64,000 nucleotides of DNA from Streptomyces sp. NBC_01224 (GCF_036002945.1 NZ_CP108529.1:9419001-9483000), one strand, 5' to 3'; positions 26,237-35,696 are shown, numbered from the stretch's first letter. Numbers and translations are program-made. The notes: generated by a model from the sequence alone, not told the origin.

Positions 26237-27235
26237 GACTTGTCCGGTCGATCATGTTCGGAGCCAGATGACGAGTGCTGCTGCGGTGGCGGTGCCGAGG
26301 AAGACGTAGCCGCGCTTGTCGTATCTGGTGGCCACGGCCCGGTGCTGCTTGAGGCGGTTGATTGCCCGTTCGATGGTGTTGCGTTTCTTGTAGCGGTCGC
26401 CGTCGAAGCCGGGGGGCGTCCGCCGCGTGAGCCTTTGCGCCGGCGGGCGGCCTGGCTGTCGGTCTTCTCCGGGATGGTGTGCCGGATGCCCCGGCGCCGC
26501 AGGAACTCGCGGCAGGGTCCGTTGCTGTAGGCCTTGTCGGCGGCAAGGCTGTCCGGCTTCTTGCGGGGCCTGCCCGGCCCGTGCCTGGGGACGCGGATCT
26601 TATCCAGGACCAGCTTGGACTGGGTGCAGTCCGCCCGCTGTCCCGGTGTGACGACCAGGGACAGCGGGCGGCAGCGGCCGTCCGCGCTCAAGTGGAGCTT
26701 GCTGGTGAACCCACCGCGCGAGCGGCCCAGGCCCTCACATCCCGCACCACCTCCACCAGGCGGGCGTGCAGGCTCTGCCACGGCGTCTCGTCCTGGTGTT
26801 CTGGCGGTTCGCCCCCCTTTGAACCGGGGGCGGGCGGTGGTTCGGTCCGGGCGCCGGCCGCGTGCTGATGCGCGCGGACGACAGTGGAGTCGACCGAGAT
26901 GTCCCAGTCGATCTCACCAGCGGCGTCGGCCTCGGCCTGGACCTGCTGAAGCAGCCGTTCCCAGGTGCCGTCAGCCGACCACAGCCGGTGCCGTTCGTAG
27001 ATGGTCTTCCATGGTCCGAACCGTTCAGGCAGGTCACGCCACTGCACGCCGGTCCGAACCCGGTGCAGAATCCCGTCGATCACCTGCCGATGGTCCCGCC
27101 ACCGGCCACAACGTCTGTTGCTGACAGGCAGGAACGGCCGCAGCCGTTCCCACTCGGCATCACTCAGATCACCCCGCCCCATGCCCGCATCAACGATCCA
27201 GAAGCAAGGCAGTTACATGATCGGCCGGACAAGTC
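26237..27235 (-). mobile_element. IS5-family element D (999 bp)
   Basis: Inverted ends GACTTGTCCGG / CCGGACAAGTC with CTAG at 26233-26236 and 27236-27239. CTAG-targeting is known for some IS5-family (IS427-group) elements. The left CTAG is built from the last C of IS630-B, its TA and the following G. Confidence 0.85.
26252..27182 (-). pseudogene. IS5-family transposase D, two frame changes
   Basis: The first frame (from ATG 27182, MGRGDLSDAEWERLRPFLPV) holds the IS427-type N terminus and the first Asp in WDISVDSTVVRAHQHAAG. Near 26735 coding shifts to LGRSRGGFTSKLHLSADGRC (second Asp in LAADKAYSNG), the usual orfA/orfB join of this group. At a run of six C (complement, near 26410) one more shift is needed to reach GFDGDRYKKRNTIERAINRL and the Glu, where seven C would keep the frame. 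The second change looks like an inactivating deletion. Confidence 0.8.
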
Positions 27236-27724
27236 CTAGAAGGGCCTGTCTCCTTGGCCCTCTACTGGCCGGGGCGCTTGCGGATGGTCCATGGTGGTGC
27301 CGTCGGGATTGCGCCCGAAGGCGGCCTCTAGAACGGCGGGAACGTCTGCCTCGGGGACCGTGGTGCGCACCTCCGCCAGGACATGACGGAAGGTGTCATC
27401 ATCGATGGCGCCCATGTGCTCCTGACGGAGTTGGTAAATGATCTCGACGAGTTCGGGCCTCAGCCGCATCCAGGCACGGGAGGTGCGGATCTCTTCATCG
27501 ACCTGGTGCATGAACCAGCACATGACCTCATAGGGAACTTCCACGTGTGGCCCGCGCGGGTTGAAGCACACCGTCGGCTCCCGTGCCGGATCCTCATCGG
27601 GGACGACTGCGGTCACGAGATTCCGTTGCCCGGCCACGAGGTCCAGTTCCAAGTACCAGGCGTCATCGGGTACGGAGTACATCGCGGTGATTGCGTAGTC
27701 GCCGTCGGGGTGTCGGAAGGCCAT
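27236..27724 (-). CDS. hypothetical protein, 3' end set by IS5-D
   Basis: A 162-aa frame (MAFRHPDGDYAITAMYSVPD ... EVPYEVMCWFMHQVDEEIRT) with coherent codon use. Its C-terminal stop TAG (27236-27238) lies inside the CTAG target copy of IS5-D, so the original C terminus may be cut. No family was recognised. Confidence 0.6.
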   Translation of the reverse strand: MAFRHPDGDYAITAMYSVPDDAWYLELDLVAGQRNLVTAVVPDEDPAREPTVCFNPRGPHVEVPYEVMCWFMHQVDEEIRTSRAWMRLRPELVEIIYQLRQEHMGAIDDDTFRHVLAEVRTTVPEADVPAVLEAAFGRNPDGTTMDHPQAPRPVEGQGDRPF

Positions 27725-27784
27725 TGCCGCATGCTGTCACGCTGGGCTGGGGGCGTGCCTCTCCAATTACGGGACCCGACGTTC

Positions 27785-27862
27785 CTATCCCCGGGTCCAT
27801 ATGAGGATGGCGGCAAGGTGGAGTGCTGCCTGGTAGGCGATGGCGAGCTTGTCTGTTCGCAT
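27785..27862 (-). pseudogene. IS5-type transposase C-terminal scrap
   Basis: MRTDKLAIAYQAALHLAAIL and a short basic end resemble the last residues of IS5-family transposases. It does not match the ends of elements D or G and is fused to the VOC fragment upstream. Confidence 0.5.
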
Positions 27863-27869
27863 GGCCAGG

Positions 27870-27951
27870 CCGCGCCTATGTAGAGGCGTTCCGCGGAGGC
27901 GAGGTCCCGCGAGGGGCGGGCCACGCGGATGTGGCTCGTGGAGTCGATCAC
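27870..27951 (-). pseudogene. VOC/glyoxalase-family N-terminal scrap
   Basis: GTG 27951 overlaps the cupin stop (GTGA). IDSTSHIRVARPSRDLASAE is the first strand and helix of a vicinal-oxygen-chelate protein, with the first metal-ligand His. It is cut after about 28 residues by the IS5 scrap. It was probably co-transcribed with the cupin gene. Confidence 0.6.
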
Positions 27952-28463
27952 GCCGAGCGCTCCAGAGCGGCACGCCATACCGGGCTGTCGACGTAGTGGT
28001 TGTCGAAGCGTTCCGCGGAATCGGCGATCTCCTTCGGGTCGGCCTCACCGCGCATCACCTGGCCGAGCAGGCGCAGATAGTCGAACCGGCCCATGCCCGG
28101 GGTGAACACGAACAGGACGTCGGCCTCGGCGCCGGGCGCCGCCGCGAAGGCATGCGGGGTGTGCGGCGGCACCGCCAGGAAATCGCCCGTGTTCAGGACG
28201 GTGACCTTGTCTCCCACCAGCACCTGCAGGGACCCGCTGATCACGAAGAACAGCTCCGTCGCCCTGGTGTGGAAGTGGGCCGGTGCCCCCACGGCCCCCT
28301 TGCTGAAGGTGGATCGGTAGCTCGTGAAGCCGCCGCCGGCGCCAGCTGCGTCCGAGTCGGCCAGCAGGGTCATCACACTGCTCGGGTCGGCGCAGGTCTC
28401 AGCGTCCGCGTGGCGGGTCAGCACCGCCTGGAGAGTGGTGGCGGGGGTGGTTTCCTCAGTCAT
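27948..28463 (-). CDS. cupin-domain protein
   Basis: 171 aa from ATG 28463. The single cupin domain is at residues 45-115: PAHFHTRATELFFVISGSL is motif 1 (H-x-H...E), and DFLAVPPHTPHAF is motif 2 with the last His ligand. The C-terminal helix pair (FDYLRLLGQVMRGEADPKEI) is common in quercetinase-like or antibiotic-associated cupins. The ligand set suggests a metal-binding enzyme or sensor; the substrate is unknown. It was followed by a VOC gene, now truncated. Confidence 0.78.
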   Translation of the reverse strand: MTEETTPATTLQAVLTRHADAETCADPSSVMTLLADSDAAGAGGGFTSYRSTFSKGAVGAPAHFHTRATELFFVISGSLQVLVGDKVTVLNTGDFLAVPPHTPHAFAAAPGAEADVLFVFTPGMGRFDYLRLLGQVMRGEADPKEIADSAERFDNHYVDSPVWRAALERSA

Positions 28464-28605
28464 GATCACGACTCTACGGTCCGAAGTGCTCCACTGAGCA
28501 GGCCATTCCAGCACCGGAGAGTTGGGCCAATTACCCGGTGGAATGGGGTGTCTGACCGGACCGCGACGAATGGGGAAGCCTGGCCGCCCGGGTCGCGGTA
28601 AGCCG

Positions 28606-28766
28606 CTCGCCTCCGGCGACGTCATCGCGGGCGACCTCTGCAACGCGGTCGCGGCGGGCCGCCCCTACCTGGTCCGGGCGCTGATCGGCTTCGGTTCCCA
28701 CCTGCTGATCTCGCAGCCTGGCTCCGACCGCACCGCCGCGGCCCTGCGCGTGCTCGACTTCCAGGC
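28606..28766 (+). pseudogene. molybdopterin-dependent oxidoreductase fragment
   Basis: About 53 codons (ALIGFGSHLLISQPGSDRTA then ALRVLDFQ) match a segment of the large subunit of bis-MGD oxidoreductases. Both ends are missing, and the sequence runs directly into another gene's fragment at about 28767. Confidence 0.5.
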
Positions 28767-28767
28767 T

Positions 28768-29133
28768 CGGCATCCCCGACCTGTGGCCTCCGACCCCTGA
28801 GACATGGGACGAGGACACCTTCTTCGGCCTGATCGAGGTCTTCCACGACCTGGTCAGCCGTCCCCGCACCCGCCGCTTCCACAGGTGGAGAGTAAACGGT
28901 CGTCGATCGTCACCCTCGCGGGGATTCTCGAGGAACGCCGCGCCTTGCTCAAAGACCAGCTCGGCAAGGATGAGGGGGCATTGTTCGAGATCGCCAACCG
29001 CTACGACCTACGCCACGGCAAGGCGGACCAGCGCGGCGACTACGACGAAGCGTTCCTGGACTGGATCTTCTGTTGGTACCTCGGGACGGTGGAGTTGACC
29101 AACCGACTGATTGCGTCGCGGACCGCTAGCTGA
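28768..29133 (+). pseudogene. actinobacterial hypothetical protein with internal deletions
   Basis: The first part reads GIPDLWPPTPETWDEDTFFG ... RPRTRRFH in one frame, and the last part VTLAGILEERRALLKDQLGK ... ELTNRLIASRTAS in another. In related Streptomyces proteins, as I recall them, these are the N and C termini of a single roughly 200-aa protein, separated by a central region. Here they are joined near 28880-28905 with most of the middle lost. Function is unknown. Confidence 0.5.
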
Positions 29134-29146
29134 TCCCTGCGCGCCA

Positions 29147-29669
29147 TCACCCGAATCCGTGGTCGAAGCCCTTGAGGACCGGGTCCAGCTCGGCAGCGGC
29201 GCCGCACAGCGAACACAGCCGAACGCCCGGCTGCTCGGCAGCGTCCAGCGCCCGGCCCAGCGGCAGCACCGGCGCCCCGGCCGGCGCCTCTTCGCAGTCG
29301 ACAGCGTGCACGACACCACCCCGGCCGGGCCCGCGGCCGCCGACCTTCGCCAGTACCCAGCCAGACGGCCGGACCGGCCCCAGCGCTTTCTGGACGGGCG
29401 AGGGCGGCTCCAGGTACTCCGGTGGGCACGGCGTCGTACGAGATGTCGTCCACGGGCCGCACGTGGTCAGGGGCGCGCACCCAGACCCGGTACTCGGCAG
29501 GCTCCACCGAGTTGCCGGGACCGTTGCGGTACGCCGGTAGTCCGACCTCGTACCGCCAGCCGTCGCGCTCCTGACGCCGATACCACAGGTGCGCGACGAC
29601 CGCCTGGTTCCCGGGCAGCAGCACCCGGATGGGCGCGGGCACCGGCTCGGGGGCGGAGGACGTCGTCAT
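29147..29669 (-). pseudogene. DUF6233-like protein, frameshifted
   Basis: ATG 29669 opens MTTSSAPEPVPAPIRVLLPG, followed by AHLWYRRQERDGWRYEVGLP. Near 29432 an extra G shifts the frame; removing it restores PTEYLEPPSPVQKALGPVRP. The rest has two Cys pairs (HAVDCEEAP and CSLCGAA), typical of this Streptomyces family, and ends HGFG at 29147. Function is unknown. Confidence 0.7.
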
Positions 29670-29737
29670 ACCGCCCACCGTACGGACGGCCGCCCAGAGC
29701 ACGGCCACGACCTGCGCGGATGCCGGTCGGAGCGGGG

Positions 29738-30462
29738 TCAGGACGCGGGGAGCGGCAGAATCCCGTGGATGACCAGGAGCCGCCCATAGGGGTGGGCATG
29801 GCCTGCATCTGGACGCCGGTGCGCAGGGGCTTCACCGAGAAGCGGTAGCCCTTGGTCGGGCCGTGGTAGATGAAACCTGCTGGCGTGGGGATGCCGATGC
29901 CGTCGGGGGAGAGCGTGAAGCCGAGCCCGGCGTAGAAGTCCGTCAGCTCCGGCTCGTGCGTGACGTACAGGACGGCCGCGCCCAGCTTTCCCGTCGGATG
30001 TGAGCCCATCGCCTTCTCCGCTTCGGCGACCAGGGCGCGCGCGATGCCCTTCCCGCGCCACTCGTCGACCACCGCGAGGGAGCCCAGGCTGGCGATGAGA
30101 CCGGCGATGGTGTGCACGTTGGGCGATCCCATGAGCATCGGGTGGGTGAACGCCCATGCTGCCGGCAGCGCGAGCATCCCGCCGACCAGCGCGCCGGACG
30201 CGCTCTCCTCCACCACCCGTACGTGCGCGAGCTTCTCAGGATCGAGGCTCTGGCCGATCGCCGAAGGGAGCTGCCGCCAGGAGCCGTCCAGGTTGTCCGG
30301 GTCGGCCATCCGGATCACAGGCTCCAGCGGGGCCGCGTCCGCTTGCGTCGCGCCCCGGATCACGATGCCGTCCGGCAGTGCCGGGACGCTCACGGGGATG
30401 ACGTCACCCGGCTGCACACCGGCCCTGCGAGCCGCGGCAGCGTACATCCGCTCACCCAGCAC
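29738..30462 (-). pseudogene. GNAT-family acetyltransferase, C-terminal frameshift
   Basis: GTG 30462 follows GGGAAAC. The GNAT fold is clear: GSLAVVDEWRGKGIARALVA is motif A (Q/RxxGxG/A for acetyl-CoA), and LYVTHEPELTDFYAGLGFTL is motif B. After PTPMGGSW (about 29783) the open frame becomes random, while the shifted frame gives LLVIHGILPLPAS and stops at 29738, so one base is probably missing. The acetyl-CoA site is unaffected. The acceptor is unknown. Confidence 0.72.
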
Positions 30463-30780
30463 GTTTCCCGAGAACAGGCCCTCTCTGCCTCCCGACGCGC
30501 CGGATTCCCCGACCGACGGGCACCCTTGCGCACACCGTTCCGCTTCCCCGCAACGTCTCTCCCCTTGTCACCGCAAACCTCCCCCACCCGGCAGGGCCTT
30601 AACACCCCGCCACCCGCAGCAACTTGAAAGCTGTGACCTTGAGCGCTACATGGCGTCGCTTCTGGGGAGCCGCCCGTCAGAGGGCCGTGTTGATTCGTAG
30701 TCGGCGGGTGCTTTGCCTGGTAGCTGGCGGTTCCTTTGGTCGGCCTGTCAGCTTCGGATCGACAGTGCAGCCGGTGTGCC

Positions 30781-31062
30781 TCACACCGTGCTGTGAGCGT
30801 CTACGAGTCGCCGCTGCACATCCGACACCAGGTGCTGAAGGCGTCCCGGCCGTATCTCCTCGCTTTCCATCCACTCGTCAAGGCGCGGACGTAGGTACCG
30901 CACCATGTCGGATCCGTGGCGGCGCAGTACTGAACAGCTGATCGAAATCTCTTCCTGGACCTCTCTCCGGAGATGATCGGTCCAGCCCTGGCTTCGGTCG
31001 TCCTTTCCCAGAGGATCCTTGAGAGCGGCCACCGCCTCATCGAGGATCGCAAGCAAGTCCAT
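30781..31062 (-). CDS. small helical protein
   Basis: 93 aa; GGGAGG lies 7 nt before ATG 31062. The sequence is helical and acidic/basic (MDLLAILDEAVAALKDPLGK; MVRYLRPRLDEWMESEEIRP). The family was not recognised. IS630-A copy 2 lies 21 bp upstream of the start, so its original promoter is probably displaced. Confidence 0.6.
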   Translation of the reverse strand: MDLLAILDEAVAALKDPLGKDDRSQGWTDHLRREVQEEISISCSVLRRHGSDMVRYLRPRLDEWMESEEIRPGRLQHLVSDVQRRLVDAHSTV

Positions 31063-32178
31063 AACGCCTCCCAAAGTGCCCTAGTAGACCGTCGCAGCTA
31101 ATTTTTGGGATAGAGGTGGCGCAGTTTGATGCGTGCGTCGTGGGTGGTGAACTGCCAGTCCACGTGGCGTTGTTCGGTGTTGGTGGCGTTCTGCCAGGCC
31201 GAGAGTTCAGTGTTGAGGATGTCGAGGTCGCCGATCCGGCGGTCGAGACATTGCCGGGTCAGCGCGGAGAGTTCGATCTCGGCGATGTTGAGCCATGACC
31301 CGTGTTTGGGCGTGTGGTGGATCTCGAGGCGTTGGGCCAGGGCGAAGGCCTCTTCTGGTTCGAATGCCTCGTACAGTGAGGCGATGCCGTGGGTGTTGAG
31401 GTTGTCCATCACCAGCACCACGGCCTCGGCGTCGGGGTAATCCACGCTCAGCAGCTGCTTGACCTGGCCGGCCCAGTCGATCCGGGTCCGCTGGGACAGT
31501 GCCTGAACTCGACGCCACCCGCGCAGGGGTTCGACCCACACGAAGATCGAGCACGTGCCGCAGCGGATGTACTCGCTGTCCTGGCAGGCGTCGTGACCAG
31601 GGCGGGCCGGGAGCGGGTCGCGGGCATGGTCGAGGAGCTGGTAGGGCTTCTCGTCCATGCACACCACCGGACGTGCCGGGTCATAGGGCCGGGCGTAGAC
31701 GGCCAGCACGTCTTCCATCCGGGCCGCGAACTCCGCGTTCGCTCGTGGCGGGATGGTCCAGCACTTTCTCAGGTGAGGACGCAGTTCCGTTTTTTTAAGA
31801 CCCGCCCGATGGTGGAGTGGTCCAGATCGGGGATGTCCTCGACCAGCGCGACGTGCTTCTCCAGCAGCCGCAGCGACCACCGGGTATAGCCTTGGGGTGG
31901 CTGTGAGCACGCCATCGCGATCAGGCGGGCTTCGACCTCACCGGTCACCGGCGAGGGCACCGGCGGGAGGTCGCGCTTCTTCCGGGCAATCGTGGCGTGA
32001 ACATCGCCACCGGTCTCGGCGAAACGCTTGGCGACCAGCCGCAACGTCTCACCGGAGACGCCGAGTCGGACCGCGATCACCTCCTTGGTGTCCACCTCAC
32101 CCACCGAGCTGTCCAGCGCAAGCAGCACCCGCGCACGCATGATCATCGAGGCCCCACGAACACCTGTCGTGGTCACCC

Positions 32179-33493
32179 TGAAGTTCCCCCCTGGTCTTGG
32201 ACAGCGGTTGCTTACGCTGCGGGGGTGAAGTCGTGCTGCAGCCTGGCTCGGGTTTCGAGTGGGGTGAGGTACCCGAACTCGGGGTGCTTGCGGAGCCTGG
32301 TGCGGTTGTACTCGACCTCGATGAAGCGGAAGATGTCAGCGCGGGCCGCCTCGCGGCTCTCCCAGACGGCGGTGCCGATCTCCGCTTTCAGCAGTCCGAA
32401 GAAGCTCTCGGCTGCGGCGTTATCGTAGCATATGCCGGTTCTTCCCATGCTCTGCCTCAGGTTCAACTCCTGTAGTTCGCGGCGGAATTCGCCACTCGTG
32501 TACTCGCTTCCGCGATCGGTGTGCATGATGCAGCCACCCTGAAGGTCACCGCGGCCGGCGGCCATCCGCAGCGCGTCGGTGACCAGCTCGGCACGATGGT
32601 GTTCGGCCATCGCGTAACCGATCACCTCGCGCGTCGCCAGGTCGATGACGGTCGCGAGATACCACCAGCCGTCGATCGTCGGCAGATAGGTGATGTCACC
32701 GACGAGCTTCATGCCGGGCCGGTTAGCGGTGAAGTCGCGGCCGACCAGGTCCGGAGCCGGTGCGGCCTTGGTGTCCTGTTGCGTCAGGTGGCGGCGTCTG
32801 CGGCGGGTGATGCCGCGGATGTCGCGCTCGCGCATGATCCGCTCGACCTTCTTCCGGTTGATCGCATGTCCCTTGCGCCGCAGCGCGGCGTGCACGCGCG
32901 GGGCGCCGTAGGCACCCCGCGAGGAGGCGTGGATCTCACGGATCTCCTCGCTCAACTCGTCCTCGGCGCACTGTCGTTCGGCCGCTGTCGGCCGGGCCGC
33001 CAGCCAGGAGTAGAAGGTGGAGCGGTTGATCCCCGTGACACGGCACAGCAAAGCCACGCTGTAGCCGCCAGGGTTGGCCTCGGCGGCCTTCTCCGCGTCG
33101 ATGAAACGGCACAGCGTGCCTACTTCATCGTCTCCTTCGCGAAGAAGGCCGCTGCTTTTTTCAAGATCTCGATCGTCTGCTGCTGTTCCCGGTTCTCCCT
33201 GCGCAGCCGCTGGAGCTCATCCTTCTCCGCCGTGGTCAGCGCGCCGGGCGCCCCCTCGCCGCAGTCGACCTTCGCCTGCTTCACCCAGCCGCGAAGCCCC
33301 TCCGCACTCACACCGAGTTCCCGGGCGACCTCGGTGACGTTCCGCCCTGACGACCGGACCAGTGCCACCGCGTCCCGCTTGAACTCCGACGTGTACCGCT
33401 TGCTCATGTTGCTCTTGCCACTCAACCTGGACTGCTTCCTCCGGGACTGATCCGTCCCAGTATCAGGCTGTCCACTTCAGAGGGGGAACTTCA
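32179..33493 (-). mobile_element. IS3-family element, copy 1 (1315 bp)
   Basis: Ends TGAAGTTCCCCC / GGGGGAACTTCA with CCC duplicated at 32176-32178 and 33494-33496. It is inserted in orfA of IS630-A copy 2. Copy 2 of the same length is at 50084-51398. Confidence 0.93.
32212..33425 (-). CDS. IS3-family transposase (orfA-orfB)
   Basis: orfA (33120-33425, 101 aa) has the HTH (NVTEVARELGVSAEGLRGWV) and leucine-zipper region (KDELQRLRRENREQQQTIEI). An A6G run in codons LKKA is a typical -1 slippery site that joins orfA to orfB. orfB (to 32212) has the rve DDE core: MKLVGDITYLPT, IMHTDRGSEYTS and CYDNAAAESFFGLLKAE. All three acidic residues are present and both frames are open, so it is probably functional. 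Confidence 0.92.
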
Positions 33494-33680
33494 CCCGGAC
33501 CAACTCCTCGCGATCCTGCGCGGTCAACCTGACCGGCCGCTTCTTCTGCGAACCCACAACAACAGTCCTATCTGGCAAAGGGGAAGGAATCTGCCAGACA
33601 CCAACCTCCCAGTCAGGTGCACCATAACTAAGCGGCGACACGCTACTAGGGTGTCCTGCGGCGACCCACAGGTCTGGGCT

Positions 33681-33720
33681 CGCCAACTATCGCTCAAATT
33701 CGCCAACTAGCTGTCAAAGT
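33681..33720. repeat. two tandem 20-bp repeats
   Basis: CGCCAACTATCGCTCAAATT and CGCCAACTAGCTGTCAAAGT follow each other directly, 35 bp from the IS630-A end. Short repeats like these are found inside the ends of IS21-type elements, so this may be a leftover end; no transposase fragment lies next to it. Confidence 0.5.
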
Positions 33721-33725
33721 CGCAC

Positions 33726-34022
33726 TCACCGGCAGAGGCGGTGACGGGCGCACCAGGCGAAGGGGAGGTCGTCCAGCAGGATGTCCTTCAGTTCGTCCTC
33801 CCACATCCCGTCCAGGAGGAATGGGGCGCTCTCCAGCCGCTCGCAGATCACCAGACTCTCGGGCTGACCGACCAGCGCGCACCGGCCGTGTTCGGCGGGC
33901 ACGCTGCCCGGCCCGTACGCGCGCAGCAGCTCCTCCAGGCGCTCGCGGTGCCGGTCGGCGAACGCCTCCAGGCGCTGCAGGTAACTGTCCCGCTCATCCC
34001 CGCGCACGGCGCTGAGAGCCAC
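33726..34022 (-). CDS. hypothetical protein, start uncertain
   Basis: 98 aa from GTG 34022 (MALSAVRGDERDSYLQRLEA ... LLDDLPFAWCARHRLCR). The same frame is coding-like upstream to about 34100 (DPDNFLVPDASHEILAV) but contains no start before the stop of the lipoprotein gene, so the N terminus may be missing. It is helical and of unknown function. Confidence 0.5.
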   Translation of the reverse strand: MALSAVRGDERDSYLQRLEAFADRHRERLEELLRAYGPGSVPAEHGRCALVGQPESLVICERLESAPFLLDGMWEDELKDILLDDLPFAWCARHRLCR

Positions 34023-34109
34023 GGCCAGGATCTCGTGCGACGCATCGGGGACGAGGAAGTTGTCCGGGTCGGTGCAGGCCCACGTGCACCGGTGCCCCGC
34101 TGAGCGCTG

Positions 34110-34745
34110 TTACTTGCCCGGCTTGAACGCGCCTTCCGCCGGGTGTGCGAACGCCCGCATCGTGGTCTGCTTCCCGGCCGCGGTCCCCTTGAGCGCGAGC
34201 TGCCCGCCCATCACCCGCAAGTCCAGGCAGAAGCGCACCGCACCCTGCTCGGTCTTCAGGCCGTGGATGCTGGAGTCGATGTAGCCGAGCTTGTTCAGCT
34301 TCTGCCTCACCTGAATCGTGGTGGGCTTGTTCAGACCAGTCAGCACCTTGGTAATGCGTTTGCCATGCTCACGCCCCTCACACGCCTCCACCTCGTTCAG
34401 CTTGGGCTGCTCAGGCGTAGCGGTGGGGGACGGCACGTCCGTGGGCGGCTTCTCGTCCACCGGCAGCAGCTCACTCGGCCGCGTGGGCGGATGCTCACCC
34501 GGGCCCGGATCATCCGGCTCCGTCGCCGCCGGGGCATCCGGCACGCACGGTGCACCCACCCGCTCCAGCATTTCCATAAACGCGACCTGCGGATCCGGGC
34601 TCGGGCTGTTAGCCGGCGCCTGCGCGCCCACGCTGTTCGCGGTGTTCTGCTGCCGTCCCCCGGCCTGCTCGCTGCCGCACGCAGCCAGCGCCACCACCGC
34701 GAGCGCTGCCGCCCCCGTGCCTGTAAGAACTCTGTTCAGCGTCAT
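34110..34745 (-). CDS. putative lipoprotein
   Basis: A 211-aa product. The signal peptide (MTLNRVLTGTGAAALAVVAL) ends in the lipobox LAAC; the lipidated Cys is about residue 23. A Pro/Thr/Glu-rich linker (residues 75-115) is followed by a globular C-terminal domain with two Cys (EVEACEGREHGKRI and VRFCLDLRVMGGQL). It would be anchored on the outside of the membrane. No known fold was recognised. The ATG two codons upstream is an alternative start. Confidence 0.75.
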   Translation of the reverse strand: MTLNRVLTGTGAAALAVVALAACGSEQAGGRQQNTANSVGAQAPANSPSPDPQVAFMEMLERVGAPCVPDAPAATEPDDPGPGEHPPTRPSELLPVDEKPPTDVPSPTATPEQPKLNEVEACEGREHGKRITKVLTGLNKPTTIQVRQKLNKLGYIDSSIHGLKTEQGAVRFCLDLRVMGGQLALKGTAAGKQTTMRAFAHPAEGAFKPGK

Positions 34746-34840
34746 GAACACACGCTCACGGAACAGCTGCCATCACGCATGAGCACGCGTACTCATGCGC
34801 ACCCCGCCAGGCCCGTAGGGGCGTGGTCGAGGGCCGCACA

Positions 34841-34918
34841 TCCCCCTCAGCGCACGTTGCCGCCCTCTGCCCGGAGCAGAAGGTGGGAAGAAACGGTGGG
34901 CGGGTGCGCTGAGGGGGA
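34841..34918. repeat. 15-bp inverted repeat enclosing 48 bp
   Basis: TCCCCCTCAGCGCAC (34841-34855) is the exact complement of GTGCGCTGAGGGGGA (34904-34918). A direct copy of the right arm with its surroundings (GGTGCGCTGAGGGGGACC) occurs again at 39555-39572, in front of a truncated regulator gene. Confidence 0.6.
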
Positions 34919-35038
34919 CCGACGCCGTCGGGGGCAGCGGTGTCGGCCCACGCGGCCGCCACCGTCAGGCGGTCCCGGAGGCCGGGTGCCGCTGCTCCCG
35001 ACGCCCAGCCAGCGAGCGCGGGCATCGCCATTGTTCCG

Positions 35039-35235
35039 TCAGGCGGCCCAGTCGAGCCCGAGTTCAGCGTGCTCTTGGAGCTTGCTGGCCGTCAGCTTCG
35101 CGCGCCTGCTCTTGGTATTCGACAGGAACACCCCGAGCTTGACCTCTGTCCCGTCTTCCAGCTGCTCTACGTGGGCCCTGGGGCCCACCCGCCGGGCCAG
35201 CGCGGCGGGGTATCCGGTTCCGGCGTAACTACCGG
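35039..35235 (-). pseudogene. helicase-associated (HA) domain C-terminal fragment
   Basis: In the minus frame LEDGTEVKLGVFLSNTKSRR and AKLTASKLQEHAELGLDWA match the last HA repeat (PF03457-type) of Streptomyces helicase-like proteins. It ends at TGA 35039. Upstream the reading breaks at about 35235. A possible piece of a related helicase lies at 52833. Confidence 0.6.
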
Positions 35236-35315
35236 GCCTGGTACGACCCTCTGTTCACGGGGCGCGGACGGCGTCACGATGCATGAACAGTCCGGCGCGC
35301 GAGATGGGGGAGAAC

Positions 35316-35477
35316 ATGAACTGTCCCAGCTGTGGAGCGGGAGCGTCTCAGGGATCCGATGGTTCCTGGACGTGCAACAACCAGTGCGGATGGGCATCGG
35401 GGATTAACCCGGCGCCTACAGCGGTAGTCTCCGACCATGGCGATGACTTCGCAACCGGAACAGCCGGCCCGGCCTGA
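35316..35477 (+). CDS. small zinc-ribbon protein
   Basis: 53 aa, ATG 35316 after GGGGGAG. CPSCGAG and CNNQCGWA form a four-Cys zinc ribbon across residues 3-26. The C-terminal half is low complexity. Its 3' end overlaps the next zinc-ribbon gene by 41 bp. Small ribbon proteins of this type often act as protein or nucleic-acid adaptors; the role is unknown. Confidence 0.6.
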   Translation: MNCPSCGAGASQGSDGSWTCNNQCGWASGINPAPTAVVSDHGDDFATGTAGPA

Positions 35478-35643
35478 GGGGCCGAAGCCGATCCCGCACC
35501 CCGAGATCACCTACATAGCGTGTGCTCAGTGTGGGACGCAGATCGCGGGCCTTGATGGCCGGTACGCGTGCTCGGGATGCGGCTGGGTCAATGAGTGGTC
35601 CGAGGGACACCGTCCGCTCCCCGAAGTCCGGCGCCCGGCATGA
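35437..35643 (+). CDS. second small zinc-ribbon protein
   Basis: 68 aa from ATG 35437. CAQCGTQ and CSGCGW (residues 29-49) give a zinc ribbon much like the preceding one, so the pair may be a duplicated module. A convergent terminator follows at 35664. Confidence 0.65.
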   Translation: MAMTSQPEQPARPEGPKPIPHPEITYIACAQCGTQIAGLDGRYACSGCGWVNEWSEGHRPLPEVRRPA

Positions 35644-35663
35644 ATTCCCCTCTCGGCACATGA

Positions 35664-35696
35664 CTGTGGGCCCGTCCATCGTGGAGGGGCCCACAG
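35664..35696. terminator. bidirectional hairpin between convergent genes
   Basis: A 10-bp stem CTGTGGGCCC / GGGCCCACAG (35664-35673 with 35687-35696) lies between the zinc-ribbon genes (+) and the secreted protein gene (-). Confidence 0.65.

Larger units (their letters stand above)
31084..33646 (-). mobile_element. IS630-family element A, copy 2, interrupted by IS3
   Basis: It has the same ends as copy 1 with TA at 31082-31083 and 33647-33648. Removing the IS3 insertion (1315 bp plus a 3-bp duplication) gives 1245 bp, identical in length to copy 1. The transposase frames are 31098-31910 (orfB), 31769-32176 and 33497-33650 (orfA, split); the A7 slippery run is retained at about 31791-31797. 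Confidence 0.92.

Noticed and set aside
33681..33720. CRISPR-like repeat
   Set aside because: Only two imperfect 20-bp units in direct contact, no spacers, no cas genes.
34861..34903. Telomere-type palindrome of a linear replicon
   Set aside because: A single 15-bp inverted pair with a long loop, internal to the window and without tandem palindromes.
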